DNA of 64,000 bases from CAVOGJ01 sp963700865 (GTDB lineage Bacteria; Planctomycetota; Planctomycetia; Pirellulales; Pirellulaceae), in NCBI GenBank assembly GCA_963700865.1, contig CAVOZC010000001.1, forward strand, positions 496,001-560,000, given 5' to 3'. A program made the position numbers and the translations under genes. This document shows positions 1 to 9,358 of this stretch, piece after piece. Each line of letters opens with the position of its first letter. Within the stretch, counting starts at the first letter, position 1. The notes under the pieces are model-generated. The model was not told the DNA's origin. It did not search any database and saw only the letters and a list, made by a program, of their open reading frames with translations.

Positions 1-43
1 TCGCGGCCGGGACGGCCACGCGACCAGCTTCGTAGCCGCCGCC

Positions 44-781
44 CTACCGTTGTGGAATCACGAAATTGAAACCCGCCTCACACCACTCCTGGATCTGCGC
101 AGCGGGAATCACCTCGACATGTCCGTCCAGGTACAAGTAATTCGCACTCTTGCCCCCGTGACGCTCGACGGCGACTTCGCGGGCGACCGTCTCGAACACA
201 ATCCCGGCCGTGATGTTGGCCTGGCTGAACCACGTGAAGGAATGCACGTGGTCCACCTCGGCCGACGACGCCGATTCCAATACGGCAATCGTCTTGGACG
301 TGGCCTTGATCTTATCCAGGTCGTCGACAGCGCCGGGAATATGCTCGTGTTCAAACTCGCCCGGTTCATCCGCGGCCGCTAGATAGCCGTTGAGCACATA
401 ACTGGAGCCTTCCTCAGCGCGGCGAATATCGCGAAGGGGGTCATCGGGACACAGCCGCATCTCGTCGACGTTCTCCATGTAAGGAGCCAGGCTGTAAATC
501 CACGAATGGTGATGCTCTTCTTCGGCTTCATCCTCGTGGTGCTCATGGACCTCTGGAAAATGGCCCTGGTGCGCGCCAGCGTAATTATGCAGCGCGAGTC
601 CGACCTGCCGCATGCGGTTGATGCACTGCGTGCGCCGTGCGGCCTCGCGTGCCGCCTGCACCGCTGGCAGCAGAAGGGCCACCAGGAGGCCAATGATCGC
701 GATGACCACCAAAAGTTCCACCAATGTAAAACCGTCCCGCGGCACGACCGTTGTGCGGCGGACGGGAGATATCCCATGCAT
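44..781 (-). CDS. DUF1559 prepilin-like protein, His-rich
   Basis: Protein of 245 residues with a type IV prepilin N-terminus: a short basic leader, then GFTLVELLVVIAIIG as cleavage site and hydrophobic helix at about residues 17-42. The DUF1559 hallmark near the C-terminus is seen as YLYLDGHVEV. Members of this family are abundant in planctomycetes and are presumed to be processed by prepilin peptidase and exported; their job is unknown. This copy is short for the family (often 300-350) and has three His/acidic patches (HEHHEDEAEEEHHHSW near residue 79, EHEH near 144, DHVH near 178) that look metal-binding. It lies 113 bp downstream of a Cys/His-rich secreted peptide on the same strand, so the two may be co-transcribed. 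Metal handling is inference. Confidence 0.9.
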   Translation of the reverse strand: MHGISPVRRTTVVPRDGFTLVELLVVIAIIGLLVALLLPAVQAAREAARRTQCINRMRQVGLALHNYAGAHQGHFPEVHEHHEDEAEEEHHHSWIYSLAPYMENVDEMRLCPDDPLRDIRRAEEGSSYVLNGYLAAADEPGEFEHEHIPGAVDDLDKIKATSKTIAVLESASSAEVDHVHSFTWFSQANITAGIVFETVAREVAVERHGGKSANYLYLDGHVEVIPAAQIQEWCEAGFNFVIPQR

Positions 782-894
782 CGTAGTGTTCCTCGTCCGA
801 TAAGCAAATTTCCCGCCGTCGAGTCGGTAGGTCCCTCGTCAACGGCCCGGCGGCGGCACCCATCGGCGCGGAGTGGCGCCATGTCGCCGCGTGG

Positions 895-1272
895 TCACGA
901 GGCTCTGGGGGGCGGCCCGCGGGGAGCCGACACCCGCTGCCAGGCGGGTTGCACGGGCTCGGTGGAACAGACTCCCATCCGCTCCGCGGTTAAAGGAGTC
1001 GACAACGGGGCCATAAGGGATGGCGGCCCAGACTGCTTGGCCGTGGCCAACAGGTCACAGAAGACACAACGTTCGCCCGAGGCGATCAGCGGTGCCGTAC
1101 TATCCGCGGGTCGGGAATGGGAATGACAGCAGCAACAGTCCGCACGCTCCGCCGCGGCATGGACGGTCGCTGAGGCGGACAGCCAGTGCATCCCCTGCCC
1201 CAGAACGGCAGGCGAGGCAAAGACCAGCAGCAGGCAGGTGGCCAGGCGACGCTGAAGGATTGCAGTCCACAT
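895..1272 (-). CDS. Small secreted Cys/His-rich protein, unknown function
   Basis: Protein of 125 residues. The first 25 residues form a signal peptide (basic start, then CLLLVFASPAVLGQG). The mature part has a tight metal-ligand-like cluster DCCCCHSHSRP at about residues 45-55 followed by CVFCDLL near 70, so five or six Cys and two His lie within about 30 residues. I do not recognise a named family. The neighbour downstream on the same strand is the His-rich DUF1559 gene, which supports a shared extracytoplasmic metal-related role as an inference. The C-terminal third is low-complexity and may be less constrained. The start is the only ATG before the signal peptide. Confidence 0.55.
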   Translation of the reverse strand: MWTAILQRRLATCLLLVFASPAVLGQGMHWLSASATVHAAAERADCCCCHSHSRPADSTAPLIASGERCVFCDLLATAKQSGPPSLMAPLSTPLTAERMGVCSTEPVQPAWQRVSAPRGPPPRAS

Positions 1273-1683
1273 GCGGGAACGTGGGGCTTAGGACGCGAGG
1301 GACGAAAGACAACGTGTCTCCCTTCCGTGGACAAATGCGTTAACGGGGACGCACCACGCTGATGGGCAAGCCGATCCGACGTCCTTGACCGGCAGGCTGA
1401 GCAGCCGGCGGAAGTACTGTCAATTATTTGTAGCGACGGGATTTCCGGCAAATCACGGGCGGTGGTTAGGAACAGGGACGGACTCCTTCGCGGCCGGGAC
1501 GGCCACGCTACCACTTTTCCTCCACGGCCACGCCACATCTCCCATTCCACCCAGCTTTCACCACCGTCAATCTTTCCTCAAGCCGCAACTTCCTCGCGTC
1601 GACATGTATAGACATGTGTGACCGTCGCGCGGTCGGTCGCGTCGGTAGTCGGTCCATCCATCGCGTCACCCACGGGTTTCCGC
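1273..1683. other. Divergent intergenic region
   Basis: About 410 bases between the leftward Cys/His-rich gene and the rightward mlaE-like gene. It must hold both promoters. I see no gene, repeat or convincing operator here; an open frame leading into mlaE from 1618 lacks family similarity before the ATG at 1684. Confidence 0.4.
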
Positions 1684-2552
1684 ATGAGTTCATCCATCCT
1701 TCCCACGCCCGAACGAAGGCGCCGTTCCCCGCTGACCGGGCTGTACGACTGGGTTGCCGATTGGGGCGACGTGACCATCGACTCGATCGCGACCGTCGGC
1801 GAGATGGCTCAGTTCACCAGCCGTACGCTGACCTGGCTCTTCACGCGGCTCCCCCGACGCGAGACGCTGCTGCCGGCGCTTTATGATGTGGGCGTCCTCA
1901 GCCTGCCGGTGGTGGCGCTGACGGGCACGTTTATCGGGATGGTGCTGGCCGTGCAGAGCTTTTCGCAGTTTCAAAAGCTGGGCATGGAGACGCAGTTGGG
2001 GGCAGTGATCAACTACGCCTTGGTGCGCGAATTGGGTCCGGTGCTGGCGGCCACGATGCTGGCGGGCCGCGTCGGCAGCAGCATCGCGGCTCAACTGGGA
2101 TCGATGCGGGTCACCGAGCAGATCGACGCCTTGTCGAGCATGGGGGTAAATCCGATTCAGTACCTGGTAGTTCCCCGCTTTCTGGCCTGCTTTCTGATGA
2201 TCCCGACCCTGACCGTAATGGGAGATTTCATGGGAATCATTGGCGGATACTTTTTCAGCGTGCTCGTGTTGAACATCGACAAGCATCACTATTGGGCCAA
2301 CTCGGCTTCGGTTGTGGGCACGTGGGATTTGTTCAGCGGCATCATCAAGAGTTTTGCTTTCGGCGGCGCGATCGCGCTTGTCAGTTGCTACCGTGGGTTT
2401 ACCTGTGGGGCGGTGCCGAAGGGGTGGCTCGTGCCACGATTGCGTCTTTTGTCTATTCGTTCGTCCTCATTCTGGCCATTGACCTGGTGCTCAATTTGAT
2501 GCTCGATGCATTTTACAACGCCGTGTGGCCGACGTCGGCGACGATCCTCTAA
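1684..2552 (+). CDS. mlaE: MlaE/YrbE-family ABC transporter permease (frameshifted)
   Basis: Integral membrane permease of the MlaE family (phospholipid or other hydrophobic-substrate ABC importer/exporter working with MCE proteins). Typical motifs are present: GTFIGMVLAVQSFSQF, the ALVRELGPVLAATMLAGRVG signature, and EQIDALSSMGVNP. The reading frame breaks near 2412, in GFTCGA: the frame that opens the gene runs on into unrelated sequence to 2499, while the family C-terminus (GAEGVARATIASFVYSF, then LDLVLNLMLDAFY-like residues) continues one frame over to 2552. One missing G around 2411-2413 would restore a protein of about 289 residues. ATG 1684 is chosen because upstream codons lack similarity. 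It is followed by mlaF and mlaD genes, the usual order. Confidence 0.88.
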
Positions 2553-2602
2553 CCGCACGGCCAGCGACCGCAATTCCCACATTTTTCTTCATCTGTCAGA
2601 TC

Positions 2603-3457
2603 ATGAATACCCGCAGCAGCGATCCAACGACGATGCCCACACCGCGATGGGTGGCGGAAGTTCGTGACCTCGAAGTCACGTTCGCGCAACAGACGGTTTT
2701 GCGGGAAATCTCACTCGGTGTGCCGCAAGGCCAGACGCTGGCGATCATTGGCGAGAGCGGCTGCGGTAAGTCAGTATTGATGAAAACGATGATTGGCCTG
2801 ATACGTCCCACCCGGGGCCGCGTCTTCTTTGATGGTGATGACCTGTCGTTGTTGTCCGAGCGTGAACTGACCAGTCACCGCATTCGCTTTGGATTCGTGT
2901 TTCAACAAGCCGCTTTGTTCGACAGCCTGACCATTGGCCAGAATGTCGCATTTCCGCTCCGCCAGCACACAAAGTTCTCCGACGCGGAAATTCACGACCG
3001 CGTGCGAGACCTGCTGGCACAAGTCGGCTTACCGGACGCCGTCGTCCGCAAGAAGCCGGCTGAAATCTCCGGGGGCATGCAGAAACGGGTCGGACTGGCA
3101 CGGGCCCTGGCGATGGAGCCGGAACTGATTCTCTACGACGAACCGACCACGGGCCTGGACCCGATCATGAGTGACGTCATCAACGAATTGATCACGCGGA
3201 CCAGCAAACGGGCCGATGCCTCGAGCGTGATTGTGACCCATGACATGAAATCCGCCCGCAAAGTGGCGGATCGCATCATCATGTTGCATCCCTTCGCTCG
3301 TTTGGAACCTGGCGAGTCGCAGATCATCTTCGATGGCACTCCCGACGAGCTCGACACTTGCTCCGATCGCCGCGTGCAGCAATTCATTCGGGGCGAGGCG
3401 GGGGAACGACTGATGGAACTGCGGAGGGAAGCGGCAGCGGCTAAGGCCTTTTCATAA
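2603..3457 (+). CDS. mlaF: MlaF-family ABC transporter ATP-binding protein
   Basis: ATPase subunit of the Mla-type lipid ABC transporter, about 284 residues. Walker A is GESGCGKS, the Q-loop region is FGFVFQQAALFDS, the signature is ISGGMQKRVGLARAL, Walker B is LILYDEPTTGLDP and the switch His is in VIVTHDMKSA. All catalytic elements are intact. The ATG at 2603 is preferred because a start further upstream (2525) would overlap the end of mlaE and add residues without family similarity. It acts at the cytoplasmic face of the inner membrane with the MlaE permease upstream and the MCE protein that starts 20 bases downstream. Confidence 0.95.
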   Translation: MNTRSSDPTTMPTPRWVAEVRDLEVTFAQQTVLREISLGVPQGQTLAIIGESGCGKSVLMKTMIGLIRPTRGRVFFDGDDLSLLSERELTSHRIRFGFVFQQAALFDSLTIGQNVAFPLRQHTKFSDAEIHDRVRDLLAQVGLPDAVVRKKPAEISGGMQKRVGLARALAMEPELILYDEPTTGLDPIMSDVINELITRTSKRADASSVIVTHDMKSARKVADRIIMLHPFARLEPGESQIIFDGTPDELDTCSDRRVQQFIRGEAGERLMELRREAAAAKAFS

Positions 3458-3477
3458 TTCGGAATCGCTGGAAATCC

Positions 3478-4722
3478 ATGGACGATCGCGTAACACAATT
3501 TCGAGTCGGCGTGCTGGTGGTGGCCACCTGCTTGATCGCGGGGCTGCTCGTCATGCTGTTCGGCGAAATGCCGGGGGTGCTCCGCCAGCAGTACACGATC
3601 TTCGTCCGCTTTCCAGAGGCCCCAGGCGTAACCGTCGACACGCCGGTCACCAAGAGCGGCATTCTCATCGGCCGCGTCACTCAGGTCACGTTACTCGACG
3701 ATCAGGACGGGGCCGTCGTCGTCACCCTCAAAGTCGATTCCCAACGGACGCTCCGCAGCAATGAAGTCTGCCGCATCAGCACGGGGAGCATCCTGGGAGA
3801 TGCGGTATTGGAATTTGTGCCGCGCAGCCGCATCCGACAACCGAACGCCACGATCTATCGCGATGGGGACTATCTTGACGGCGTCGTCGGCAAGGACCCC
3901 TTGGCAGTGATGGAGACCGCGACTTCTGCCCTGCAGATGCTGGTCAACCTCGAGAATGATGTGCGGCAAGCGCTCGACTCGATCCAGCAAGCCGGCAGGC
4001 AGGTGGGCAGCGTCGCCGAAGGGATGAACGCCGTCGTTTCGAACAATGCGGACCAATTTCAACGGATTCTCTCCAAATCCGAGCAGGCCATGGACCGCTT
4101 TGAGTTTGCCATGACGGCCATCGATCGTTTCGTGCGAGACGACAACCTCAAGCAGAAGATCGAGGAAGCGATCAGCCAGGTGCCCGAGCTGATGACCGAT
4201 GCCAGCGATGTCATGGCGGCCCTGAAAGAGTCGATTGGGACATTTCAGACCACCATGTCGTCGGTGCAAGGTTCGCTCGACTCCTTCAAGGATATCGGCA
4301 CCCGCATCGACAGTCTGGGCGATAGCGTGGAATCGGTCATGGCACGCGCCAACAAGAACCTGGAAAATCTCGAAGGGCTCACCGAACCTCTGGGAGAGCG
4401 TGGTCCCATGCTGGCGGAAAAACTCGAGTCCAGCCTGGGCAAATTCGACTCGCTGCTCACCAACCTGATTTCCTTCAGCGATGCCTTGAACAACCGCGAA
4501 GGGACGATCGGTCAGCTGCTCTACAATCGAGAGATGTACGATCGGGTCAACGAAGCCGTGGAAGAAATCAATCGCCTTGCGCGGCGAGTCGGTCCCGTGG
4601 TCGATCGGCTCGAACCGATCGTGAACGATGTCCGCATCTTCACGGACAAGGTGGCTCGCGATCCGCGTCAACTGGGAGTCAAAGGCGCGCTCGATCGCCG
4701 CCAGTCCCAGACAAAATGGTAG
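3478..4722 (+). CDS. mlaD: MlaD-family MCE-domain protein
   Basis: Protein of 414 residues with an N-terminal membrane anchor (VLVVATCLIAGLLVMLFGEMP, about residues 12-33), a single MCE domain at about 38-125 (GVTVDTPVTKSGILIGRV), and a long helical C-terminal part rich in heptad-like hydrophobics. MCE proteins form periplasmic hexamers that bind lipid for the Mla ABC complex; longer forms with extended helices can bridge the periplasm. The gene starts 20 bases after mlaF, so the three genes form an operon. The C-terminal end overlaps nothing functional on the opposite strand; the convergent PEGA gene ends at 4855. Confidence 0.93.
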   Translation: MDDRVTQFRVGVLVVATCLIAGLLVMLFGEMPGVLRQQYTIFVRFPEAPGVTVDTPVTKSGILIGRVTQVTLLDDQDGAVVVTLKVDSQRTLRSNEVCRISTGSILGDAVLEFVPRSRIRQPNATIYRDGDYLDGVVGKDPLAVMETATSALQMLVNLENDVRQALDSIQQAGRQVGSVAEGMNAVVSNNADQFQRILSKSEQAMDRFEFAMTAIDRFVRDDNLKQKIEEAISQVPELMTDASDVMAALKESIGTFQTTMSSVQGSLDSFKDIGTRIDSLGDSVESVMARANKNLENLEGLTEPLGERGPMLAEKLESSLGKFDSLLTNLISFSDALNNREGTIGQLLYNREMYDRVNEAVEEINRLARRVGPVVDRLEPIVNDVRIFTDKVARDPRQLGVKGALDRRQSQTKW

Positions 4723-4854
4723 ACCGGCAACGGCCGAATGCTGTTGCGGAGATCATTTCCAGACAGCCTGGGGCGAGAATCAAGCGACGAGCGTCCGCAC
4801 GCGCATCGGAGGGAGCTTCACGTTTATGGGCCACGAAGCGGCGGCCCGGCATGA

Positions 4855-5293
4855 CTATCGGTTGGCGGCAGCCGGCACCGGCACCGTGAAGCCTTCCTGC
4901 GAGGCATTCCGCAGACCATTGGCTCGGGAAAGCAATTCCGCACTCGGGACGACTCGTTGCGGAACAAGATTGAATTGCACCTCCCGTTCGTCGCGGATTC
5001 TCACGCCCCCAGAAGTTCTCGGTCACAAAGTCGAGGGGCGGAAGCTGGTACCAGGGAGCGGCGAAGGTGTGATACGTGGTCATCGTTTCAAATTGATCTT
5101 TGACCAGACGAATTTTTCGTGTGCCGTAGTAGGTGAATTCGGTCGAGACGGGCGTCAAGCCGATTTGCTGATCATCCACATAGACCATGGCACCGGGCGG
5201 ATTGCTGCGGATTGTCATGCGGCGGCGGACACAGCCCGTGGCGGACAGACAACAGAGCAGGAGCAGCAGACCGTACTGGCAGCGGATCGGCAT
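4855..5293 (-). CDS. PEGA-domain lipoprotein (frameshifted)
   Basis: Starts at the ATG at 5293 with a lipoprotein signal peptide (CQYGLLLLLCCLSATGC, lipobox SATGC). A PEGA domain follows (SNPPGAMVYVDDQQIGLTPVST, split here as SNPPGAMVYVDD and QQIGLTPVST), typical of planctomycete surface lipoproteins of unknown function. After TENFWG the open frame runs into Cys/Arg-rich nonsense to 4679, but one frame over the expected continuation reads RIRDEREVQFNLVPQ and ends PVPAAANR at 4855. The switch coincides with a run of five C at 5006-5010 (G on the coding strand); one base fewer restores a protein of about 145 residues. It is convergent with mlaD. Confidence 0.75.
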
Positions 5294-5631
5294 CGTATGG
5301 CACGATGGACCTGGGGATCTCCGCGGCGGTCGGCGAATCAGCCAAAACCGTCCGTTCACGTCGTGGCTGCGGTTCATCTCACTCGTCGAGAGGGGCTCGG
5401 TCAGTCAGGGGGACGATCGGGCCCGAGTTATAAGCCAACTCGACGGGCAGCCGCCATGCCGGTCTGTGCGGCGAGGGCTGCACGGGACGACCTATCTCAT
5501 GCCTGCGGTGCCAGCTAGAATAACACCGTTCCTTACGCCGTCTTGCGGCATCGCGACTGGCCACAGCATGTCTTCTCCGACCTCCGATTGGACCAAGCTC
5601 TTCGAGCACTTCGCTGAGCAGCGACATCGGT

Positions 5632-6852
5632 ATGCGCCGGTCGAACAATCAAGACTCGTATGCGATTTCACTGGCGGCCGACTTTGACGACTGGCTACGC
5701 CGAGGGCACTTGTTCGTGATCGCCGATGGGATGGGTGCCCACGCCGCGGGTGAATTGGCCAGCAAGTTAGCCGCGGAACATGTCTCGCACATATATCGCA
5801 AACATCCCGAAGCGTCTCCGCCCGAAGCGTTGCGAGAAGCGATCCGCGAGGCGAATCAGGAAATTCATCGGCGAGGTGAGGCCAATCTCGACTTCTATAA
5901 CATGGGGACCACCTGCAGCTCGCTGCTGCTGTTGCCTCAAGGTGCCATCGCCGGGCATGTGGGCGACAGCCGTGTCTATCGGCTGCGTGGGAAGCAGCTC
6001 GAACAATTGACCTTTGACCATAGCCTCGTCTGGGAGATGCGTGCGGCAGGACAACTAACCAGCAGCGAAGCGGAATCCTCGGTGCCAAAGAACGTGATCA
6101 CCCGCTCGCTGGGGCCGCAAGCGAGCGTCAAGATTGACCTGGAAGGCCCGTTCCCGCTCCAGGCCGACGACACGTTTCTGCTGTGCAGCGATGGATTGAC
6201 GGGTCGCGTCGACGATGCCGAGATCGCCACCATCTTGCGATTATTGAACCCTCGGGATGCGGCGACTTTCCTCATTAATCTGGCCAACCTGCGGGGCGGG
6301 CCCGACAACATTACCGTGATTGTGATTCGTGTGGCCGGCACCTCGGCGCTCTCCCAGCTACCCCCACTGCCGGCGCTCGAATTGGAGGCGACGCAGCGGC
6401 CGAGCCAGGCTTTGAATCCCGCCTGGTGGATCGGGCTGGGCGTGAGTGGCTTGTTAGCGCTGACGCTGCTTGCAGCCGGCAAAGTCCCCTGGGCCGCCCT
6501 GCCGGCCGGCGTCTTCGTCATCGTTCTGTTGGCCATCCTTTCGCAATGGTTCGATATTTTCGCCCCGGAAAGCGTGCGGCTGGGCACCGGGCGCATGTTG
6601 GGAAAGGGTCCCCACTGCCGAACGCCCGCCAAGCCGGAACGGGAATTTATCGGGCAACTGCTTAGCAATTTTCGCACGGCCCGCTCCGCCGCCGCGGCCG
6701 AGGGCTGGAAGGTCGATTGGACGGCATTTGACCAGGCATGCGGACAGGCCGAACAGGACTCGATGGCCAACCGTTTCCGCGAGGCACTGCAGGAACTGCT
6801 CACGGCCAGCGTCTGCTTGTCCGGGGTCATCAAGGAACATGCCACGGCGTGA
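5632..6852 (+). CDS. PP2C-family protein serine/threonine phosphatase, membrane-anchored
   Basis: About 406 residues. The catalytic PP2C domain occupies residues 1-245 with the metal-binding and core motifs NNQDSY, VIADGMGAH, GHVGDSRVYRL, LLCSDGL and GGPDNITVIV. A hydrophobic hairpin follows at about 265-307 (two helices), then a cytoplasmic tail of about 95 residues. It reverses Ser/Thr phosphorylation, presumably by the Hanks-type kinases frequent in this lineage. The ATG at 5632 falls inside the first family motif (SDIGMRRSNNQD), so the true start is upstream: an ATG at 5568 (MSSPTSDWTKLFEHFAE) lies one frame away, suggesting a single-base indel near 5615. Confidence 0.9.
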   Translation: MRRSNNQDSYAISLAADFDDWLRRGHLFVIADGMGAHAAGELASKLAAEHVSHIYRKHPEASPPEALREAIREANQEIHRRGEANLDFYNMGTTCSSLLLLPQGAIAGHVGDSRVYRLRGKQLEQLTFDHSLVWEMRAAGQLTSSEAESSVPKNVITRSLGPQASVKIDLEGPFPLQADDTFLLCSDGLTGRVDDAEIATILRLLNPRDAATFLINLANLRGGPDNITVIVIRVAGTSALSQLPPLPALELEATQRPSQALNPAWWIGLGVSGLLALTLLAAGKVPWAALPAGVFVIVLLAILSQWFDIFAPESVRLGTGRMLGKGPHCRTPAKPEREFIGQLLSNFRTARSAAAAEGWKVDWTAFDQACGQAEQDSMANRFREALQELLTASVCLSGVIKEHATA

Positions 6853-6985
6853 GCCAGCCGCGGGGCCCGGGAATTCGTCTCACAACCTGGCGGCCGACCG
6901 GCATTTTGGGTGTAGGGGCGCACGCCGCAAGTTGCTAAAGTGCGGGTCGTCCCCGAGCCTCGCATCAACCGGCCCCACTTACATC

Positions 6986-8155
6986 ATGCGGACACTCACC
7001 CGCTACGTCATCATCGAATTTTTTCGCGTCTTCCTGCTGGCCTTGTTTGGCATGACGGCCTTCATGCTGCTGGTGGGTATTGCGCGAGAGGCGGTCCGCG
7101 AAGGCCTGGGGCCCGGTCCGATCCTGCGTTTGCTGCCGTTCATCGTGCCGGATTCGATGCGCTTCTCCATTCCGGCCTCGGCCCTGCTGGCGACCTGCAC
7201 CATCTTTGGACGCATGTCGGGCGAGAATGAAGTCGTGGCGGTCAAATCCCTGGGCATTTCGCCGTCGGTCCTGATGGTCCCGATCTTTTTCATCGGCTTC
7301 CTCTCCAGCCTGCTCGCGGTGTGGGTCAACGACCTGGCCGTATCCTGGGGGCGGAACGGAATGAGCCGAGTGGTTTCCGAGTCATTCGAACAGATCGCTT
7401 ACGGCATGCTACGGACACAGCGTGCTTTCAGCACCGACCAGTTCTCGATTACCGTGAAAGACGTGGTCGGGACGCGGCTGATCCGACCCATGCTCTCCCT
7501 TTCCTCCACCGGCGCCACGATTACGGCGCGGGAGGCCGAACTGCGATTGAATCCCGCCAATCAAAGCCTGATTGTCTCCTTCACCGACGCGCAGTTCGAC
7601 GGCGACCATGATATGGAGGGGGGCTTTGCGGGAACCGTCGAACAGGAGATTCCCCTGGGTCAACTTCGCAGCAAGGAAGGTCGCAGCGCATCCGATTTTC
7701 CCCTGCAAGAGATCCCCGCCGAACGGGCACGACAAAATCAAAAGATCAGGCGGCTGGAATATGGTCTGGCCGCGAATGCGGCACACCAATTGATCAGCGG
7801 CGACTTTGCCCAACTTTCCGGCGAAGACTGGGAAGGGCAGCAATCCCGCTTGAAAACGGAACGTTATCTGCTGAATCGGTTGCGCACCGAACCATGGCGA
7901 CGCTGGTCGAACGGCTTTAGTTGCTTCTTCTTCGTCTTGATCGGGGCTCCCTGGGCCATTCAGCGTCGCAACTCGGATTTCGTCACGATCTTCTTCTTGT
8001 GCTTCATGCCGATCCTGCTGATTTACTATCCGCTGATGGCGTACGGGGTCGACCGCGCCAAGGCCGGTGCCCTGCCGCAATATGCCGTTTGGATGGGAAA
8101 CGTCGGCTGCGGGCTGGTGGCCGCCTGGCTGATTCGCCGCGTGACCCGCTTTTGA
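6986..8155 (+). CDS. LptF/LptG-family permease
   Basis: About 389 residues of the YjgP/YjgQ family, the membrane subunits that extract lipopolysaccharide for transport by LptB2FG. The N-terminus (RYVIIEFFRVFLLALFGMTA) and the segments near residues 50-120 give three helices, including GENEVVAVKSLGIS, a family motif. A periplasmic beta-rich domain follows at about 125-290, and three more helices close the protein (about 300-385). ATG 6986 is chosen because the open frame upstream to 6470 overlaps the phosphatase gene. Which of LptF or LptG it is cannot be told; no partner is in the window. It lies 133 bp after the phosphatase and continues the envelope-lipid theme. Confidence 0.9.
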   Translation: MRTLTRYVIIEFFRVFLLALFGMTAFMLLVGIAREAVREGLGPGPILRLLPFIVPDSMRFSIPASALLATCTIFGRMSGENEVVAVKSLGISPSVLMVPIFFIGFLSSLLAVWVNDLAVSWGRNGMSRVVSESFEQIAYGMLRTQRAFSTDQFSITVKDVVGTRLIRPMLSLSSTGATITAREAELRLNPANQSLIVSFTDAQFDGDHDMEGGFAGTVEQEIPLGQLRSKEGRSASDFPLQEIPAERARQNQKIRRLEYGLAANAAHQLISGDFAQLSGEDWEGQQSRLKTERYLLNRLRTEPWRRWSNGFSCFFFVLIGAPWAIQRRNSDFVTIFFLCFMPILLIYYPLMAYGVDRAKAGALPQYAVWMGNVGCGLVAAWLIRRVTRF

Positions 8156-8598
8156 TCATTCGCAAGACCAGCCTGCCAGCACGTCGCCTTCGTCACAAAA
8201 TCAGCGGGTGCTGTGGTCATCAATTCGGGGCCTGGGGTGGCACAGCTATCCCGGGAAAGACGCTGCGTCCCTTCCTCGTGGCCACCGAACGTGATACTCC
8301 GGCCGGCAAGTGGCGGGCATCGGGGAACGCAGCGGATCACGGTTTGGCCCGCATGATCCCCCGCGCTTGCCGCGGGGGCCTTCAGGCGGACGGGCCACGA
8401 CGGAGAGGGGTGAAAAAGAGGGCAGAGCCCCCACGCTTGCCTAGGGAATTTTCAGGCTGATCGGGTAGCCTAGGTCTCCCCGTCAACACTTGAATCCAGT
8501 AAGGTGCAACGCTCATCACCACCGCACGTTTTGCGGCGAACGAAGCTGGCTTCCAACCACGGAAGACACCAGCGTGGATGCCCACAGCGAGCAACCTT
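8156..8598. other. Intergenic region with one strong hairpin
   Basis: About 440 bases between the LptF-like gene and the NnrE gene with no supported gene. A GC-rich hairpin lies at 8358-8378 (CCCCCGCG, loop CTTGC, CGCGGGGG). It has no T-run, so it is not a standard intrinsic terminator; it resembles the short palindromes that recur in planctomycete genomes. Confidence 0.45.
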
Positions 8599-9358
8599 AT
8601 GTCCCAGCCAAATCGCCAAGCGACCCTCTCTCGCGCAAGTCCGGCAGCTTGATCAGATGGCCATCCGCGACTATCGTCTGCCTGGCATGGTGCTGATGGA
8701 AAACGCCGGCCGCGGCGTGGTCGAAACGCTACTCACGCTTGGCGTCGTGGGACGCGTCGTGATCGCTTGCGGTCGCGGCAACAATGGCGGTGACGGCCTG
8801 GTGGTGGCCCGTCATCTCGACCTGCACCGCGTACCGGTCGAGGTGTGGTTGGTCGGTCCACCCGACGGCTGGCCGGCGGACGCGGCGGTCAATCTCGACG
8901 TCGTACGGCAGAGTCGTCTTTCGCTGCGATCGTTCACGCCGGCCGACGAGCCCTCTTTTCGCGAGGCACTGCAAGCGGCCGCCTGGATCGTGGATGGGCT
9001 GCTAGGAACGGGTGCCGTCGGCTCACCGCGACCGCCCCTCGACCGTGTCATTCGCGCCATGAACGAGGCCCCCGGGAAACGACTGGCGATTGACCTGCCG
9101 AGTGGCCTGGATTGTGATACCGGTCAGGTTTCGGATCCCACGTTTCGCGCCGATCATACTTGTACCTTCGTCGCTGCCAAGCCCGGCCTGCTGATGCCGC
9201 CGGCCCAGGCCTTTGTGGGCGACATCCATGTCGTGCACATCGGGGCTCCACGCGCCTGGTGGAACAATTCCTGCCAAACTCGACGGGAGAATCGGCACCA
9301 TGATCGGATCGGCACTTCCACGTCGCGCGAAACTCCGACGCGCACTGCGCAAGCATGA
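8599..9358 (+). CDS. nnrE: NAD(P)H-hydrate epimerase (YjeF N-terminal domain), 5' frameshift suspected
   Basis: Epimerises the damaged cofactor NAD(P)HX so that a dehydratase can repair it. Motifs: AQVRQLDQMAIRDY, PGMVLMENAGRG, CGRGNNGGDGLVVARHL, VDGLLGTGAVG, AIDLPSGLDCDTG and TFVAAKPGLL, which cover the complete domain. The dehydratase half (NnrD) is absent, so this is the stand-alone form. The frame holding the domain opens at 8504 with a non-family N-terminus; the likely native start is ATG 8599 (MSQPNRQATLS), one frame away, with an indel in the CTCTCT stretch near 8625-8632. The 3' end overlaps the next gene by 59 bases. Confidence 0.85.
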
